63,122 nt of DNA from CAZJWC01 sp964550125 (GTDB lineage: Bacteria > Bacillota > Clostridia > Christensenellales > Borkfalkiaceae): the NCBI GenBank assembly GCA_964550125.1, contig CAZJWC010000007.1:1-63122 (forward strand), written 5' to 3'. The position numbers and the translations under genes were made by a program. Below are positions 17,246 through 25,548 of the stretch, in pieces. Each line of letters starts with the position of its first letter. Position 1 is the first letter of the stretch. The notes below the pieces were generated by a model, which saw only the letters and a program-made list of their open reading frames with translations, was not told the origin of the DNA and searched no databases.

Positions 17246-17275
17246 AAAAGGAAGTCTACAATGACTTCCTTTTTT
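17246..17275 (+). terminator. Terminator of the GNAT gene
   Basis: AAAAGGAAGTC (17246-17256), loop TACAAT, GACTTCCTTTT (17263-17273), then T residues. Confidence 0.9.
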
Positions 17276-17284
17276 GATAAAAAG

Positions 17285-17312
17285 AAAAGAACGGAAAAAT
17301 TTCCGTTCTTTT
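17285..17312 (-). terminator. Terminator of the tandem-repeat gene
   Basis: AAAAGAACGGAAA (17285-17297) pairs with TTTCCGTTCTTTT (17300-17312). Read on the minus strand it lies just past the stop of the repeat gene and is followed by T residues. It could also act on the plus strand. Confidence 0.85.
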
Positions 17313-17315
17313 TTA

Positions 17316-18032
17316 TTAACCTTTTTTAGTGGTGCTTGCACTCTTTGTTGTAGACTTACTAGCAGTGCTTTTATTTGTAGTAGTCTTAGCAGTAGTCTTT
17401 GCTTCAGCAGGTTTTTCTGTCTTAGCAGTAGTCTTTGCTTCAGCAGGTTTTTCTGTCTTAGCAGTAGTTTTTGCTTCAGCAGGCTTTTCTGTCTTAGCAG
17501 TAGTTTTTGCTTCAGCAGGTTTTTCTGTCTTAGCAGTAGTTTTTGCTTCAGCAGGCTTTTCTGTCTTAGCAGTAGTTTTTGCTTCAGCAGGTTTTTCTGT
17601 CTTAGCAGTAGTTTTTGCTTCAGCAGGTTTTTCTGTCTTAGCAGTAGTTTTTGCTTCAGCAGGCTTTTCTGTCTTAGCAGTAGTTTTTGCTTCAGCAGGT
17701 TTTTCTGTCTTAGCAGTAGTCTTTGCTTCAGCAGGTTTTTCTGCCTTAACAGTAGTCTTTGTTGTTGATTTCTTTTCAGCAACAGTTTTTTCTTCTACTT
17801 TTTCTTTTGAAACCTCTTTTTTAGTTGTAGGTTTGCTTTCAACTTTTTCCCCTGTCGTTTTCTCTTTAACGGGTTCAACTTCTTCACTCTTTTCTGCCTT
17901 CTTGTCCTTTTGATGTAGAACTACCAAAGCGATTGAAATACCGATAATACCAGCAACTATAATTGCTAAAACTATAAGTAATGCTGTTTGGTTAGCAGCA
18001 AGCAAGGAAGATGTAAAACATAAATTTGACAT
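17316..18032 (-). CDS. Membrane-anchored protein with a lysine/alanine/threonine-rich 12-residue repeat tail
   Basis: I do not recognise a family for this 238-residue protein. Residues about 11-40 form one hydrophobic membrane segment (TALLIVLAIIVAGIIGISIAL). A charged Lys/Glu linker follows, then ten copies of a 12-residue unit, EKPAEAKTTAKT, and a Ser/Thr/Lys-rich end. The tail is strongly basic, low in complexity and probably disordered, like histone-H1-like or wall-spanning tails. The frame allows GTG 18044, but that is too close to GGAG; ATG 18032 is preferred. It has its own consensus promoter and terminator, so it is a single-gene unit. Confidence 0.75.
   Translation of the reverse strand: MSNLCFTSSLLAANQTALLIVLAIIVAGIIGISIALVVLHQKDKKAEKSEEVEPVKEKTTGEKVESKPTTKKEVSKEKVEEKTVAEKKSTTKTTVKAEKPAEAKTTAKTEKPAEAKTTAKTEKPAEAKTTAKTEKPAEAKTTAKTEKPAEAKTTAKTEKPAEAKTTAKTEKPAEAKTTAKTEKPAEAKTTAKTEKPAEAKTTAKTEKPAEAKTTAKTTTNKSTASKSTTKSASTTKKG
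17395..17760. repeat. 36-bp tandem repeat, ten copies
   Basis: GCTTCAGCAGG recurs exactly every 36 bases at 17401, 17437, 17473, 17509, 17545, 17581, 17617, 17653, 17689 and 17725. Differences are almost only silent (GGT/GGC, GTC/GTT). The last unit differs at GCCTTAACA. The period is a multiple of three, so copy-number change keeps the protein in frame. Confidence 0.97.
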
Positions 18033-18065
18033 AATACGCCACACTCCATAATAAAATGTATGCTA

Positions 18066-18094
18066 ATTATAGTATAATAAAATTTTAATGTCAA
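18066..18094 (-). promoter_or_regulatory. Promoter of the tandem-repeat gene
   Basis: On the minus strand, TTGACA (18094-18089), 17 bases, TATAAT (18071-18066). This is a perfect consensus, implying strong expression. Confidence 0.85.
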
Positions 18095-18274
18095 CTTTTA
18101 AGTGATAAAATAATGTTATAATTTATTTTTTTTAAAAAATAAGTGTTTGTAAGTGAAAAATTAGTTTAATTTATAACACATTTCAATCACTAATTGTAAT
18201 TGATGTGGTAGTTTTATGTTAAAAATAAACACATTTTTTCAATAATTAAAACAACCTTTTCTTAATACTTTCAA

Positions 18275-18303
18275 TATAATTTAATATCATATAAATATGA
18301 TAT
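18275..18303 (+). promoter_or_regulatory. Possible -10 box and operator-like palindrome before the lipoprotein gene
   Basis: TATAAT (18275-18280) is followed by a perfect inverted repeat, ATATCATAT (18284-18292) and ATATGATAT (18295-18303), separated by AA. The palindrome would sit around the transcription start, where a repressor could act. No good -35 box is visible, and AT-rich sequence makes such palindromes less surprising. The rest of 18095-18270 is AT-rich with no other recognisable element. Confidence 0.4.
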
Positions 18304-18322
18304 ATTTATAGGAGGATTCCAA

Positions 18323-20905
18323 ATGAAAAGGAACAAATTACTTTGTTTAGTAATTTCAGCAATTATGATGCTTTCTACTTTTGTAGTTTGCGGATGTGAA
18401 GTTACTTCAAAAGAGCAAGTAAGTAATACAGACAATACTTCCTCAAATGTAGTTGAAACTGAACCTACAAAATATGATATGAGTGGAGTATCTTTTAAGG
18501 GTGCAACTGTTGTTTATGACGGACAAGTACACTCATTAGCAATTAGTGGTACACTTCCCGAGGGTGTGTCCGTTTCTTATTTAGGTAACGGCAAAAAGGA
18601 AATCGGTTCACACATAGTAACTGCTAGATTTACTGGTAGTGGAAATTATGAGCCCATTGAGGATATGTATGCTGAATTAAAAATAGTTGAAAAGAGTGAG
18701 AATAATAACAGCACTACTGTTGAACTTTTAGACTATGATATGAGCAATGTATCGTTCAATGACGGAACATTTGAATATGACGGAAAATCAAAATCATTAA
18801 CCATTTCTGGCGTATTGCCCGAGGGCGTAAGCGTTAGATATGAAGGTAATGGTAGAATAGATGAGGGTGAGTATCAAATTAAAGCGATTTTTACTGGAAA
18901 CAGTTTAACTCACAATCCTATCCCCTCAATGACGGCAGTTTTAAAAATCACTAGAGAAAATTCTTTAAAAACTTACGATATGTCAGGTATCAAGTTTGAA
19001 AATAAGTCGGTTGCTTATGACGGCAAAGCACACTCTATTGAAATTATAGGTACACTACCTGCAGGGGTTACAGTATCTTACGCTGGTAATGGAAAAACTG
19101 CTGTTGGTACATATACAGTAACAGCAAACTTTAAGGGAGCAAGCGACTACAACGCTATTCCTTCAATGACAGCTACGCTTACAATAAGTTCAAGTGTAGA
19201 AACTATTTCAAAATCAGAATTTACTTTTGCAGACGCTGAATATGAATATGACGGAAATGCAAAATCATTGACTGCTGTATATCCTACGTCAAAGGCTACG
19301 GTAGAATATGTAAATAATGCAAAAACTAAAGTGGGAGTATATGAAGTTACAGCAACTTTTACAGCAAAAGACGGATATGCTTTTGAAGGTGGTGCTTTAA
19401 CTTATTCAATGACTGCTACGTTAACTATAAATGAACAAGATGTTAAACCTACTAAAAATATGGTATATGTTGATGCGTCAAGCAAATCTTGGTCTAAAGC
19501 ATATTGTTATATGTGGTCAAGTACAACGGTGAACAATGGCGCTTGGCCTGGTCAACTTATGACTGATGAAGGTAACGGAATATTCAGTTATGAATATGAC
19601 GATTCAATGAGTAACATCATCTTTAATAATGGCAATTCAGGTTCAGGAAATCAAACTGACGATTTAATCTTGCCTGGTAATAACTATATTTATAGTCTTT
19701 CTTCAAATAAATGGGCTGAGTATGGCGATGGTAATGCTTTGCCTAAATATGATATGAGTGGTGTTTCTTTCAAAAGTGTAACTGTTACTTATGACGGCGA
19801 AGCACACTCTATTGAAATAACTGGTAAACTTCCCGATGGAGTTACAGTATCATACACAGGTAACGGACAAACTGAAGTTGGAACATATACTGTAACTGCT
19901 AACTTTACAGGTTCAAGTGATTATCAAGCAATCGCTCCTATGACTGCTACTTTAAAAATCAAAACTGAAATGGTTGATACTGATAGCTATTATACTACTA
20001 ATACCGTTGGATATGGCGTAAATAAAACTATGTCAATCGATGGGAGTTTAGCAGACTGGGATAGTTCAATGCTTATCGCACAAGGTTTAGCAAATGATGA
20101 TCCTAGAGTTTATAGACCTAACTCAATGTATGAAATTCCCATTGATTTGTACGCATTATATGCAGCGTATGACGATACTAATTTGTACTTAATGTTTGAG
20201 TTTACAAATGTACAAGATATAGTTGCTCCTAATGATACTTATCCTATTTCACAAGGTAACATAAATAAATGTAACTTAAATTGTCCCTTTATCTTCTCAT
20301 TTAATACAGGTGCTGAATTTACATCAAACGGTTCGATTGGAACAGGAACTCGTTGGGATACAGGCATTACTTGGGATATGGAAGGTGGCATTGATACGCA
20401 AGTAATATGGTCGTATGAATTCTCAAATGGTCCTTTCATTTACACTTGTAAAGAGGCTGGTTTTGAAACAGAAGCAGATTTTGCTCGTACTGAAACAGGT
20501 ATCACTGGAAAGAGTGGAACAGGTATTTTAAGTGATACAATTTACGGTATAAACGGAGCATATGGCGAATATAACGGACGTGTAGTTGGAGATACTTTTG
20601 ATACTTCAACTGGCGACTGGGTAGAGTTTAACGAATTAGGACACGACAGCGATGCTCTTGACTTCTTCTTTGAAATCTCTATTCCTTTGGCAAAACTAGG
20701 TGTAACTAAGTCTTATATCCAAACTAACGGTATAGGAATTTCACTTGTTGCAACAATGGGTAAATCAGGTATGGATTGTTTGCCTTACGATTTTGCAATG
20801 CAAGATAATGCAAATTTACCTGATACTGAATCACAAGAAAACAACTCTTATGAAAAGAGTGATTTAGATTCAATTACAGCAAAACTTGCTAGAATTGGAA
20901 AATAA
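18323..20905 (+). CDS. Modular surface lipoprotein with MBG-like repeats, a CBM26-like starch-binding module and a CBM9/DOMON-like domain
   Basis: This 860-residue protein starts with a lipoprotein signal and lipobox VCGC (lipidated Cys25). MBG-like beta domains of about 70 residues follow at 51-121, 138-209, 218-288 and 298-369 (pattern YDMSGVSF...VYDG...GNG...VGTYTVTANF). Residues about 379-468 resemble the starch-binding CBM26 fold (MVYVDAS, WSKAYCYMW, AWPGQLMT, IIFNNG). A fifth MBG-like domain spans 485-546. Residues 566-840 look like a CBM9 or DOMON domain (MSIDGSLADWDSSM, LYLMFEFTN). No catalytic domain is visible, so I infer a glycan-binding surface protein. AGGAGG precedes the ATG. 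Confidence 0.78.
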   Translation: MKRNKLLCLVISAIMMLSTFVVCGCEVTSKEQVSNTDNTSSNVVETEPTKYDMSGVSFKGATVVYDGQVHSLAISGTLPEGVSVSYLGNGKKEIGSHIVTARFTGSGNYEPIEDMYAELKIVEKSENNNSTTVELLDYDMSNVSFNDGTFEYDGKSKSLTISGVLPEGVSVRYEGNGRIDEGEYQIKAIFTGNSLTHNPIPSMTAVLKITRENSLKTYDMSGIKFENKSVAYDGKAHSIEIIGTLPAGVTVSYAGNGKTAVGTYTVTANFKGASDYNAIPSMTATLTISSSVETISKSEFTFADAEYEYDGNAKSLTAVYPTSKATVEYVNNAKTKVGVYEVTATFTAKDGYAFEGGALTYSMTATLTINEQDVKPTKNMVYVDASSKSWSKAYCYMWSSTTVNNGAWPGQLMTDEGNGIFSYEYDDSMSNIIFNNGNSGSGNQTDDLILPGNNYIYSLSSNKWAEYGDGNALPKYDMSGVSFKSVTVTYDGEAHSIEITGKLPDGVTVSYTGNGQTEVGTYTVTANFTGSSDYQAIAPMTATLKIKTEMVDTDSYYTTNTVGYGVNKTMSIDGSLADWDSSMLIAQGLANDDPRVYRPNSMYEIPIDLYALYAAYDDTNLYLMFEFTNVQDIVAPNDTYPISQGNINKCNLNCPFIFSFNTGAEFTSNGSIGTGTRWDTGITWDMEGGIDTQVIWSYEFSNGPFIYTCKEAGFETEADFARTETGITGKSGTGILSDTIYGINGAYGEYNGRVVGDTFDTSTGDWVEFNELGHDSDALDFFFEISIPLAKLGVTKSYIQTNGIGISLVATMGKSGMDCLPYDFAMQDNANLPDTESQENNSYEKSDLDSITAKLARIGK

Positions 20906-20958
20906 TAAAGTCATATCTAATTGTCATATGGGTGAAGCAATTAAGGTATAATTAAAGT

Positions 20959-20989
20959 AAAAAGATGGTTTGTTTCAAACCATCTTTTT
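20959..20989 (+). terminator. Terminator of the lipoprotein gene
   Basis: AAAGATGGTTTG (20961-20972), loop TTT, CAAACCATCTTT (20976-20987), then T residues. Confidence 0.9.
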
Positions 20990-21037
20990 ATATTGACAAA
21001 AAATGTAATAAACATTAAAATACAAAAAAGGTGTTTT

Positions 21038-22261
21038 ATGAAAATTTACAATGTTACTATTATAGGTGGTGGTGTTTCAGGTATGACCTGTGCATTGACG
21101 CTTGCTGAAAATGGAATACAAGATGTTCTTATTTTAGAGAGAAATGACCGAGTAGGGAAAAAACTATCTTCTACGGGCAACGGACAAGGAAACATAACCA
21201 ACCTTTCTCTGTCTATTGATAACTACCATAGCGTTGAGGTAGAAGGTTTTTCAGTTGTCAAAAGTATAATAGATGAGTTTGATAATTCAAAAGTGGTAAA
21301 GTATTTTAATAATATGGGGTGCTTGACTACCGTTGATGATAGAAATAGGGTTTATCCTTCTTCAAAGCAAGCAAGTTCGCTTACAGACCTTTTAAGATTT
21401 AAACTTGCAAATACCTCCGTTGAATTGAGTTTATCTTCCTATGTAACAAAAATTGAAAAGGAAGAAAATTTTAAAATAACTCTTGAAAACGGTAAGGTTT
21501 TTTATTCAAGGAAGGTTGCTTTATGTAATGGTGGTAAATCTTCAAAAAATTTTGGAAGCGATGGTAATGGCTATGACCTTGCTAAAAGTTTAAATCATAG
21601 CATAACAAAATTATATCCCTCTTTAGTTCAATTAAAGTGTAAGGACGTTTATAAAAATTTAAAGGGGGTAAGGGTTGATACTTGTTTGACGGCATTTGTA
21701 GGAGATAAGAAAATTGCAAGTGCAGAGGGCGAGGTGATTTTTACAGATTACGGTTTAAGTGGCAACGGCATTTTTTATCTTACTCCAAGAATTGTAGATA
21801 AACAGGGAGTAAAAATTTCTATTGAACTTCTCCCCGAGTTTACGAGAGAAAACCTATACAATTTTTTAATTCAAAAGGTAGATAATTCAAAAGAAATAAT
21901 TGCTGAAAACTTGCTTTGTGGGGTTGTAAACAATCAACTCTCAAAAGTAATTTTAAAAAGGCTAAATATTCAGCAAGATAAAAATATCTCAGGTCTTGAA
22001 GTGAAGAAAATTGTTAACTTAATCAAGGATTTTTCCTTTGATGTGGTTGGTACTTTGGGGTTTGACTATTCACAAGTAACTAAAGGTGGGGTTAAACTCT
22101 GTGAAGTAAATGACAATCTCATGAGTCGCTTGACAAATGGTTTGTATTTTGCAGGGGAAATTTTAGATGTTGACGGCGATTGTGGTGGTTATAACTTGCA
22201 ATGGGCTTTTTCAAGTGGAAGAAAAGTTGCCCTATCTATTGTAGAGGAATTTAATAGATGA
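21038..22261 (+). CDS. HI0933-type NAD(P)/FAD-dependent oxidoreductase
   Basis: This 407-residue flavoprotein has the dinucleotide-binding motif IIGGGVSGMTCALTLAENG at its N terminus and RVGKKLSSTGNGQGNITN, a signature of the BaiN/HI0933 family. The C-terminal FAD segment is GLYFAGEILDVDGDCGGYNLQWAFSSG. The reaction is unknown; some relatives reduce bile-acid intermediates or act on 2-enoates. I chose ATG 21038 (AAAGGTG upstream), which puts the Rossmann motif near the start. The stop overlaps the next flavoprotein gene by 4 bases (ATGA), a clear operon. Confidence 0.88.
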   Translation: MKIYNVTIIGGGVSGMTCALTLAENGIQDVLILERNDRVGKKLSSTGNGQGNITNLSLSIDNYHSVEVEGFSVVKSIIDEFDNSKVVKYFNNMGCLTTVDDRNRVYPSSKQASSLTDLLRFKLANTSVELSLSSYVTKIEKEENFKITLENGKVFYSRKVALCNGGKSSKNFGSDGNGYDLAKSLNHSITKLYPSLVQLKCKDVYKNLKGVRVDTCLTAFVGDKKIASAEGEVIFTDYGLSGNGIFYLTPRIVDKQGVKISIELLPEFTRENLYNFLIQKVDNSKEIIAENLLCGVVNNQLSKVILKRLNIQQDKNISGLEVKKIVNLIKDFSFDVVGTLGFDYSQVTKGGVKLCEVNDNLMSRLTNGLYFAGEILDVDGDCGGYNLQWAFSSGRKVALSIVEEFNR

Positions 22262-23793
22262 TAACTTTAAATAATGTAAAACTTTCTCCAACCCAAGAGG
22301 AGAGTGAACTTTTAAAGATAGCACAAAAAAGAATAAAGGGAAAAATTAAGTATTTTAAAATTTTAAAAAAATCCCTTGATGCAAGAGATAAATCTAACGT
22401 AAAGTGGGTGTATACTATTGAGTTTAGTGACAGGGAAGAATTTACAAAAGAAGAACAAAAAATCGCAAAAAACAAGCCTAAACAAGTTTTAATTGTAGGC
22501 TGTGGACCTGCTGGTTTGTTTTGTGCTATTTCCTTGGTTGATATGGGTATAACGCCTATTGTTGTTGAGAGAGGGGAGTGTGTTGAAGATAGGCTAAAGA
22601 CCATTGATAGATTTAATACTGAACGAGTACTTAACGAGGAGTCAAACGTTCAGTTTGGCGAAGGTGGTGCTGGTACTTTTTCGGACGGAAAATTGAATAC
22701 CCAAACCAACAACATATTAAATAAAAATGTACTTGAAACTTTTGTTAAGTTTGGTGCGCCTGAGGAGATTTTATATCTTTCAAAACCACATATTGGCAGT
22801 GATATTTTAAGAAAAGTAATCGTCAATATGCGTAACTATATAATCTCAAATGGTGGAGAAATTAGATTTAATACAAAACTTATAGATTTAAAAAATATCG
22901 AACAAGATACAAAAATAGCATTTTTAAAAAATACAAAAACTAATAAGGTTGAAAGTGTTGAAGCAAGCGACATTGTTTTGGCAATAGGGCACAGCAGTAG
23001 AGATACCTTTAAAATGCTTGAGGACAAAGGCTTCTTTTTAGAACAAAAGGATTTTGCCGTTGGGGTTAGAATTGAACATTTGCAGGAAGAAATTTCAAAA
23101 TCGCAGTACGGAAAGGATTATGTCTTTTTGCCACCAGCCGACTATAAATTAGTTTCTCATTGTAGCGACAGGGCAGTATTTTCATTTTGTATGTGTCCTG
23201 GTGGATTTGTTATGGGAGCAACTAGCGAAAAAAATGCCGTTGTAGTAAACGGTATGTCAAACTTCAAAAGGGACGCAAAAAACGCAAACAGTGCCTTAGT
23301 TGTGCAAGTTAGAAAAGAGGATTTTAAAAGCGATTCGGCATTGGCAGGAGTGGTGTATCAGCGTGAACTTGAAAGAAAAGCGTTTGCGATAGGTGGAGAA
23401 AATTACAATGCCCCCGTTCAGTTGGTGGGAGATTTTTTAAAAGGAAAAAGAAGTACGGCTTTTAATTCAGTAATGCCATCATACCCCTGTGGTACAACCT
23501 TTATAAATATGGACGAATTGATGCCTGACTATTTAAGTGAACCTTTAAAAAATGCTATTGTAGATATGGATAAAAGATTGAAAGGCTTTGCTTGTAATGA
23601 TGCTGTATTAACTGGAATTGAAAGTAGAACCTCCTCTCCAGTAAGAATAACAAGGACTGAAATGTTTGAAAGTGTTAGGTATAAAAATATTTATCCTTGT
23701 GGCGAAGGGGCAGGGTATGCAGGTGGAATAACAAGTTCAGCAGTTGATGGAATTAAAATCGCAAACGCAATTTTTGACAAATATAACTTTTAA
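22258..23793 (+). CDS. FAD-dependent dehydrogenase (COG2509-like)
   Basis: This 511-residue flavoprotein begins with a roughly 75-residue N-terminal domain typical of this family. The FAD motif LIVGCGPAGLFCAISL (about 79-94) follows, then the signature FGEGGAGTFSDGKLNT. It ends with PCGEGAGYAGGITSSAVDGI, the FAD-contacting C-terminal motif. The physiological substrate is unknown. Translation is coupled to the preceding HI0933-type gene through a 4-base overlap. The two are different families, not a duplication. Confidence 0.87.
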   Translation: MITLNNVKLSPTQEESELLKIAQKRIKGKIKYFKILKKSLDARDKSNVKWVYTIEFSDREEFTKEEQKIAKNKPKQVLIVGCGPAGLFCAISLVDMGITPIVVERGECVEDRLKTIDRFNTERVLNEESNVQFGEGGAGTFSDGKLNTQTNNILNKNVLETFVKFGAPEEILYLSKPHIGSDILRKVIVNMRNYIISNGGEIRFNTKLIDLKNIEQDTKIAFLKNTKTNKVESVEASDIVLAIGHSSRDTFKMLEDKGFFLEQKDFAVGVRIEHLQEEISKSQYGKDYVFLPPADYKLVSHCSDRAVFSFCMCPGGFVMGATSEKNAVVVNGMSNFKRDAKNANSALVVQVRKEDFKSDSALAGVVYQRELERKAFAIGGENYNAPVQLVGDFLKGKRSTAFNSVMPSYPCGTTFINMDELMPDYLSEPLKNAIVDMDKRLKGFACNDAVLTGIESRTSSPVRITRTEMFESVRYKNIYPCGEGAGYAGGITSSAVDGIKIANAIFDKYNF

Positions 23794-23798
23794 TATGC

Positions 23799-23827
23799 TT
23801 GCAAAATAGTTCATTTTAAATTATAAT
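23799..23827 (+). promoter_or_regulatory. Promoter of rnpB
   Basis: TTGCAA (23799-23804), 17 bases, TATAAT (23822-23827). The expected start is close to the P1 helix of the RNA. Confidence 0.75.
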
Positions 23828-23840
23828 AAAAATACAACTA

Positions 23841-24180
23841 TTTGAGTTGGTTATATGGTCGCAGTGTTTTATACAATGAGGAAAGTCCGAGCATCGTAGA
23901 GCAAGGTGCAGGGTAATACCCTGTGGAGGCGACTCCAAGGAAAGTGCAACAGAAATAAACCGCAACGCAAGTTGTAAGGATGGAAAGGTAGGGTAAGAGC
24001 CTACCGACCTTTTGGCGACAAAGGGTGCTATGTAAACCCCACTTGATGCAAGATTGGGAATATGTTATATAAACTGCTCGTTTGACGTATTCCGTTAATA
24101 TCGCTTGAACTTATTGGTAACAATAAGTCTAGATAAATGACCATACACGACAGAACTCGGCTTACAGACCAATCTCAAAT
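23841..24180 (+). ncRNA. rnpB: RNase P RNA, bacterial type A-like
   Basis: This is the catalytic RNA that trims tRNA 5' leaders. Conserved blocks are GAGGAAAGTCCGAGC (about 23878-23892), AGGGTAAGAGCCTACC (about 23990), TAAACCCCAC (about 24034), AGATAAATGACC (about 24131) and ACAGAACTCGGCTTACAGACC (up to about 24170). The ends close a P1 helix: TTTGAGTTGGT at the 5' end pairs with ACCAATCTCAAA at the 3' end with one bulge. Boundaries are good to a few bases. Confidence 0.95.
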
Positions 24181-24185
24181 AATAT

Positions 24186-24217
24186 AAAGCCAACAAGGTA
24201 ACTACTTGCTGGCTTTT
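24186..24217. terminator. Terminator of rnpB, possibly also of tmcAL
   Basis: AAAGCCAACAAG (24186-24197) pairs, with a mismatch, with CTTGCTGGCTTTT (24205-24217). It lies between convergent rnpB and tmcAL and could serve both strands. Confidence 0.8.
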
Positions 24218-24220
24218 CAT

Positions 24221-25396
24221 TTATACAAAAATCGGTTTGTGCTGTATTTCAGCACCTGTAATTAGACTGTAAACATTTTGGCAATACTCGTCAAAATTAT
24301 AAAACTTTTCCTGTTTTTCTCTTAAATTTTGTACATTGCTTTGTCTAGTTATCATAGGGTATTTAGATTTACAAAGAGACTGCAATAAGTCGTTCATCAT
24401 ATCATATTTAACAGCAAGTACTTTTAAATATAAATCTTCCTTTAACGCCTCTCTAACATCTTTTTCAAAAATACCTAGCATATTTGAAAGAAAAATTCTT
24501 TTAATTCTCGTGGTGGTATATCTTCTAGTGCAAACTTTTTCAAGCAGTTGGTCATAGTCCATATTTTCAAGCAAAAGGGCTTTTATTCTATTTTCAAGTC
24601 CCTCATTGCAGTCTATAATTTGTCCAAGTTCTTTTTTAGACCTAGCCAATAAAGAGAAAAGGACATAATCTTTAAAGTTGTTTTGTTTTTTAAAGGGTAA
24701 ATCCTTAAAAACATAATCGGGTACATTTTTCTTAACAGGCTTTATATTCCCTTTTAAAACGGCCTTTTTGATTGCTGTTGCTGAAGAATAGTTTTCAATC
24801 AGTTCAGTATCTGCGTAACTAGAGCCCTTTCTTTCAATAGGAACTATTTGAATTTTGCTTTGCTTTACTAAAATTGCTTTTGTATACTCTAAACCTAGTA
24901 TTGCGTTTGGAGTTTTTAAAAGTTCTAAATCTACATTGTCATACTTTAAGGCTTCCAAAGTGTCTAGCCTTGCCTTTGCAAAACTTTTACCTATTTTTAA
25001 GTTTTCCTTTAATAAGTCCTTAAATTCTTTGGTTTCATTAAGTAAAATATTTGCAGTTTCCGTGAAAGTTTCTGCTGTTCCTCTTTCCGTACCAAAAGCA
25101 AGGTACTCGACATCAGGGCAAGAAGATAAAAGTTTTATTGCTCCTTGTGAAAATATTTCAGCATTAGCCGTAGCAAAAACGGAGGGAAGTTCAATAACTA
25201 TATCAGCACCACCCATAACTGCGTGTTTTGCTCTCTTGTATTTATCTATTAAAGCAATTTCACCTCTTTGAGTGAAATTTCCACTCATCAAGCATAATAC
25301 AGCATCACAATGAGTAATCTCTCTAGCTTGTTCAATTAAGTGTTTGTGTCCATTGTGAAATGGATTAAACTCGCAAATTATTGCACAAATTTTCAT
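24221..25396 (-). CDS. tmcAL: tRNA(Met) cytidine acetate ligase TmcAL
   Basis: This 391-residue enzyme makes N4-acetylcytidine at the wobble base of elongator tRNA-Met from acetate and ATP, through acetyl-AMP. The N-terminal nucleotidyltransferase domain has CEFNPFHNGHKHLI with the HxGH-type motif (HNGH), and LMSGNFTQRGE and ELPSVFATANAEIFSQGA follow. The C-terminal half is the family-specific tRNA-binding region. ATG 25396 was preferred over TTG 25408, which lies too close to the AAAGGA site. It is divergent from pta-ackA, the acetate-forming pathway. Confidence 0.92.
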   Translation of the reverse strand: MKICAIICEFNPFHNGHKHLIEQAREITHCDAVLCLMSGNFTQRGEIALIDKYKRAKHAVMGGADIVIELPSVFATANAEIFSQGAIKLLSSCPDVEYLAFGTERGTAETFTETANILLNETKEFKDLLKENLKIGKSFAKARLDTLEALKYDNVDLELLKTPNAILGLEYTKAILVKQSKIQIVPIERKGSSYADTELIENYSSATAIKKAVLKGNIKPVKKNVPDYVFKDLPFKKQNNFKDYVLFSLLARSKKELGQIIDCNEGLENRIKALLLENMDYDQLLEKVCTRRYTTTRIKRIFLSNMLGIFEKDVREALKEDLYLKVLAVKYDMMNDLLQSLCKSKYPMITRQSNVQNLREKQEKFYNFDEYCQNVYSLITGAEIQHKPIFV

Positions 25397-25548
25397 ATCT
25401 AATCTCAAATCCTTTACTTTTTATTTTTTAAGGTATATAATATTTTTGTTTGAAATTGTTACTATTTCATATTTCTCACACTAATATTATAAATGATTTT
25501 TTACAAGAAATAAAGAGAAATTTAAAAAATTTTTTTAGGAGCAGACAA

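Noticed and set aside
17395..17760. CRISPR-like 36-bp periodicity
   Set aside because: The units are contiguous and lack unique spacers. They encode a peptide repeat.
17180..17913. Several long open frames on both strands across the 36-bp repeat (Leu/Arg/Gln-rich, Ser/Cys/Phe-rich, Val/Ala/Gly-rich)
   Set aside because: A 36-base period without stops keeps all six frames open. Only the minus-strand frame ending at 17316 has a promoter, ribosome binding site, membrane segment, terminator and silent-site variation.
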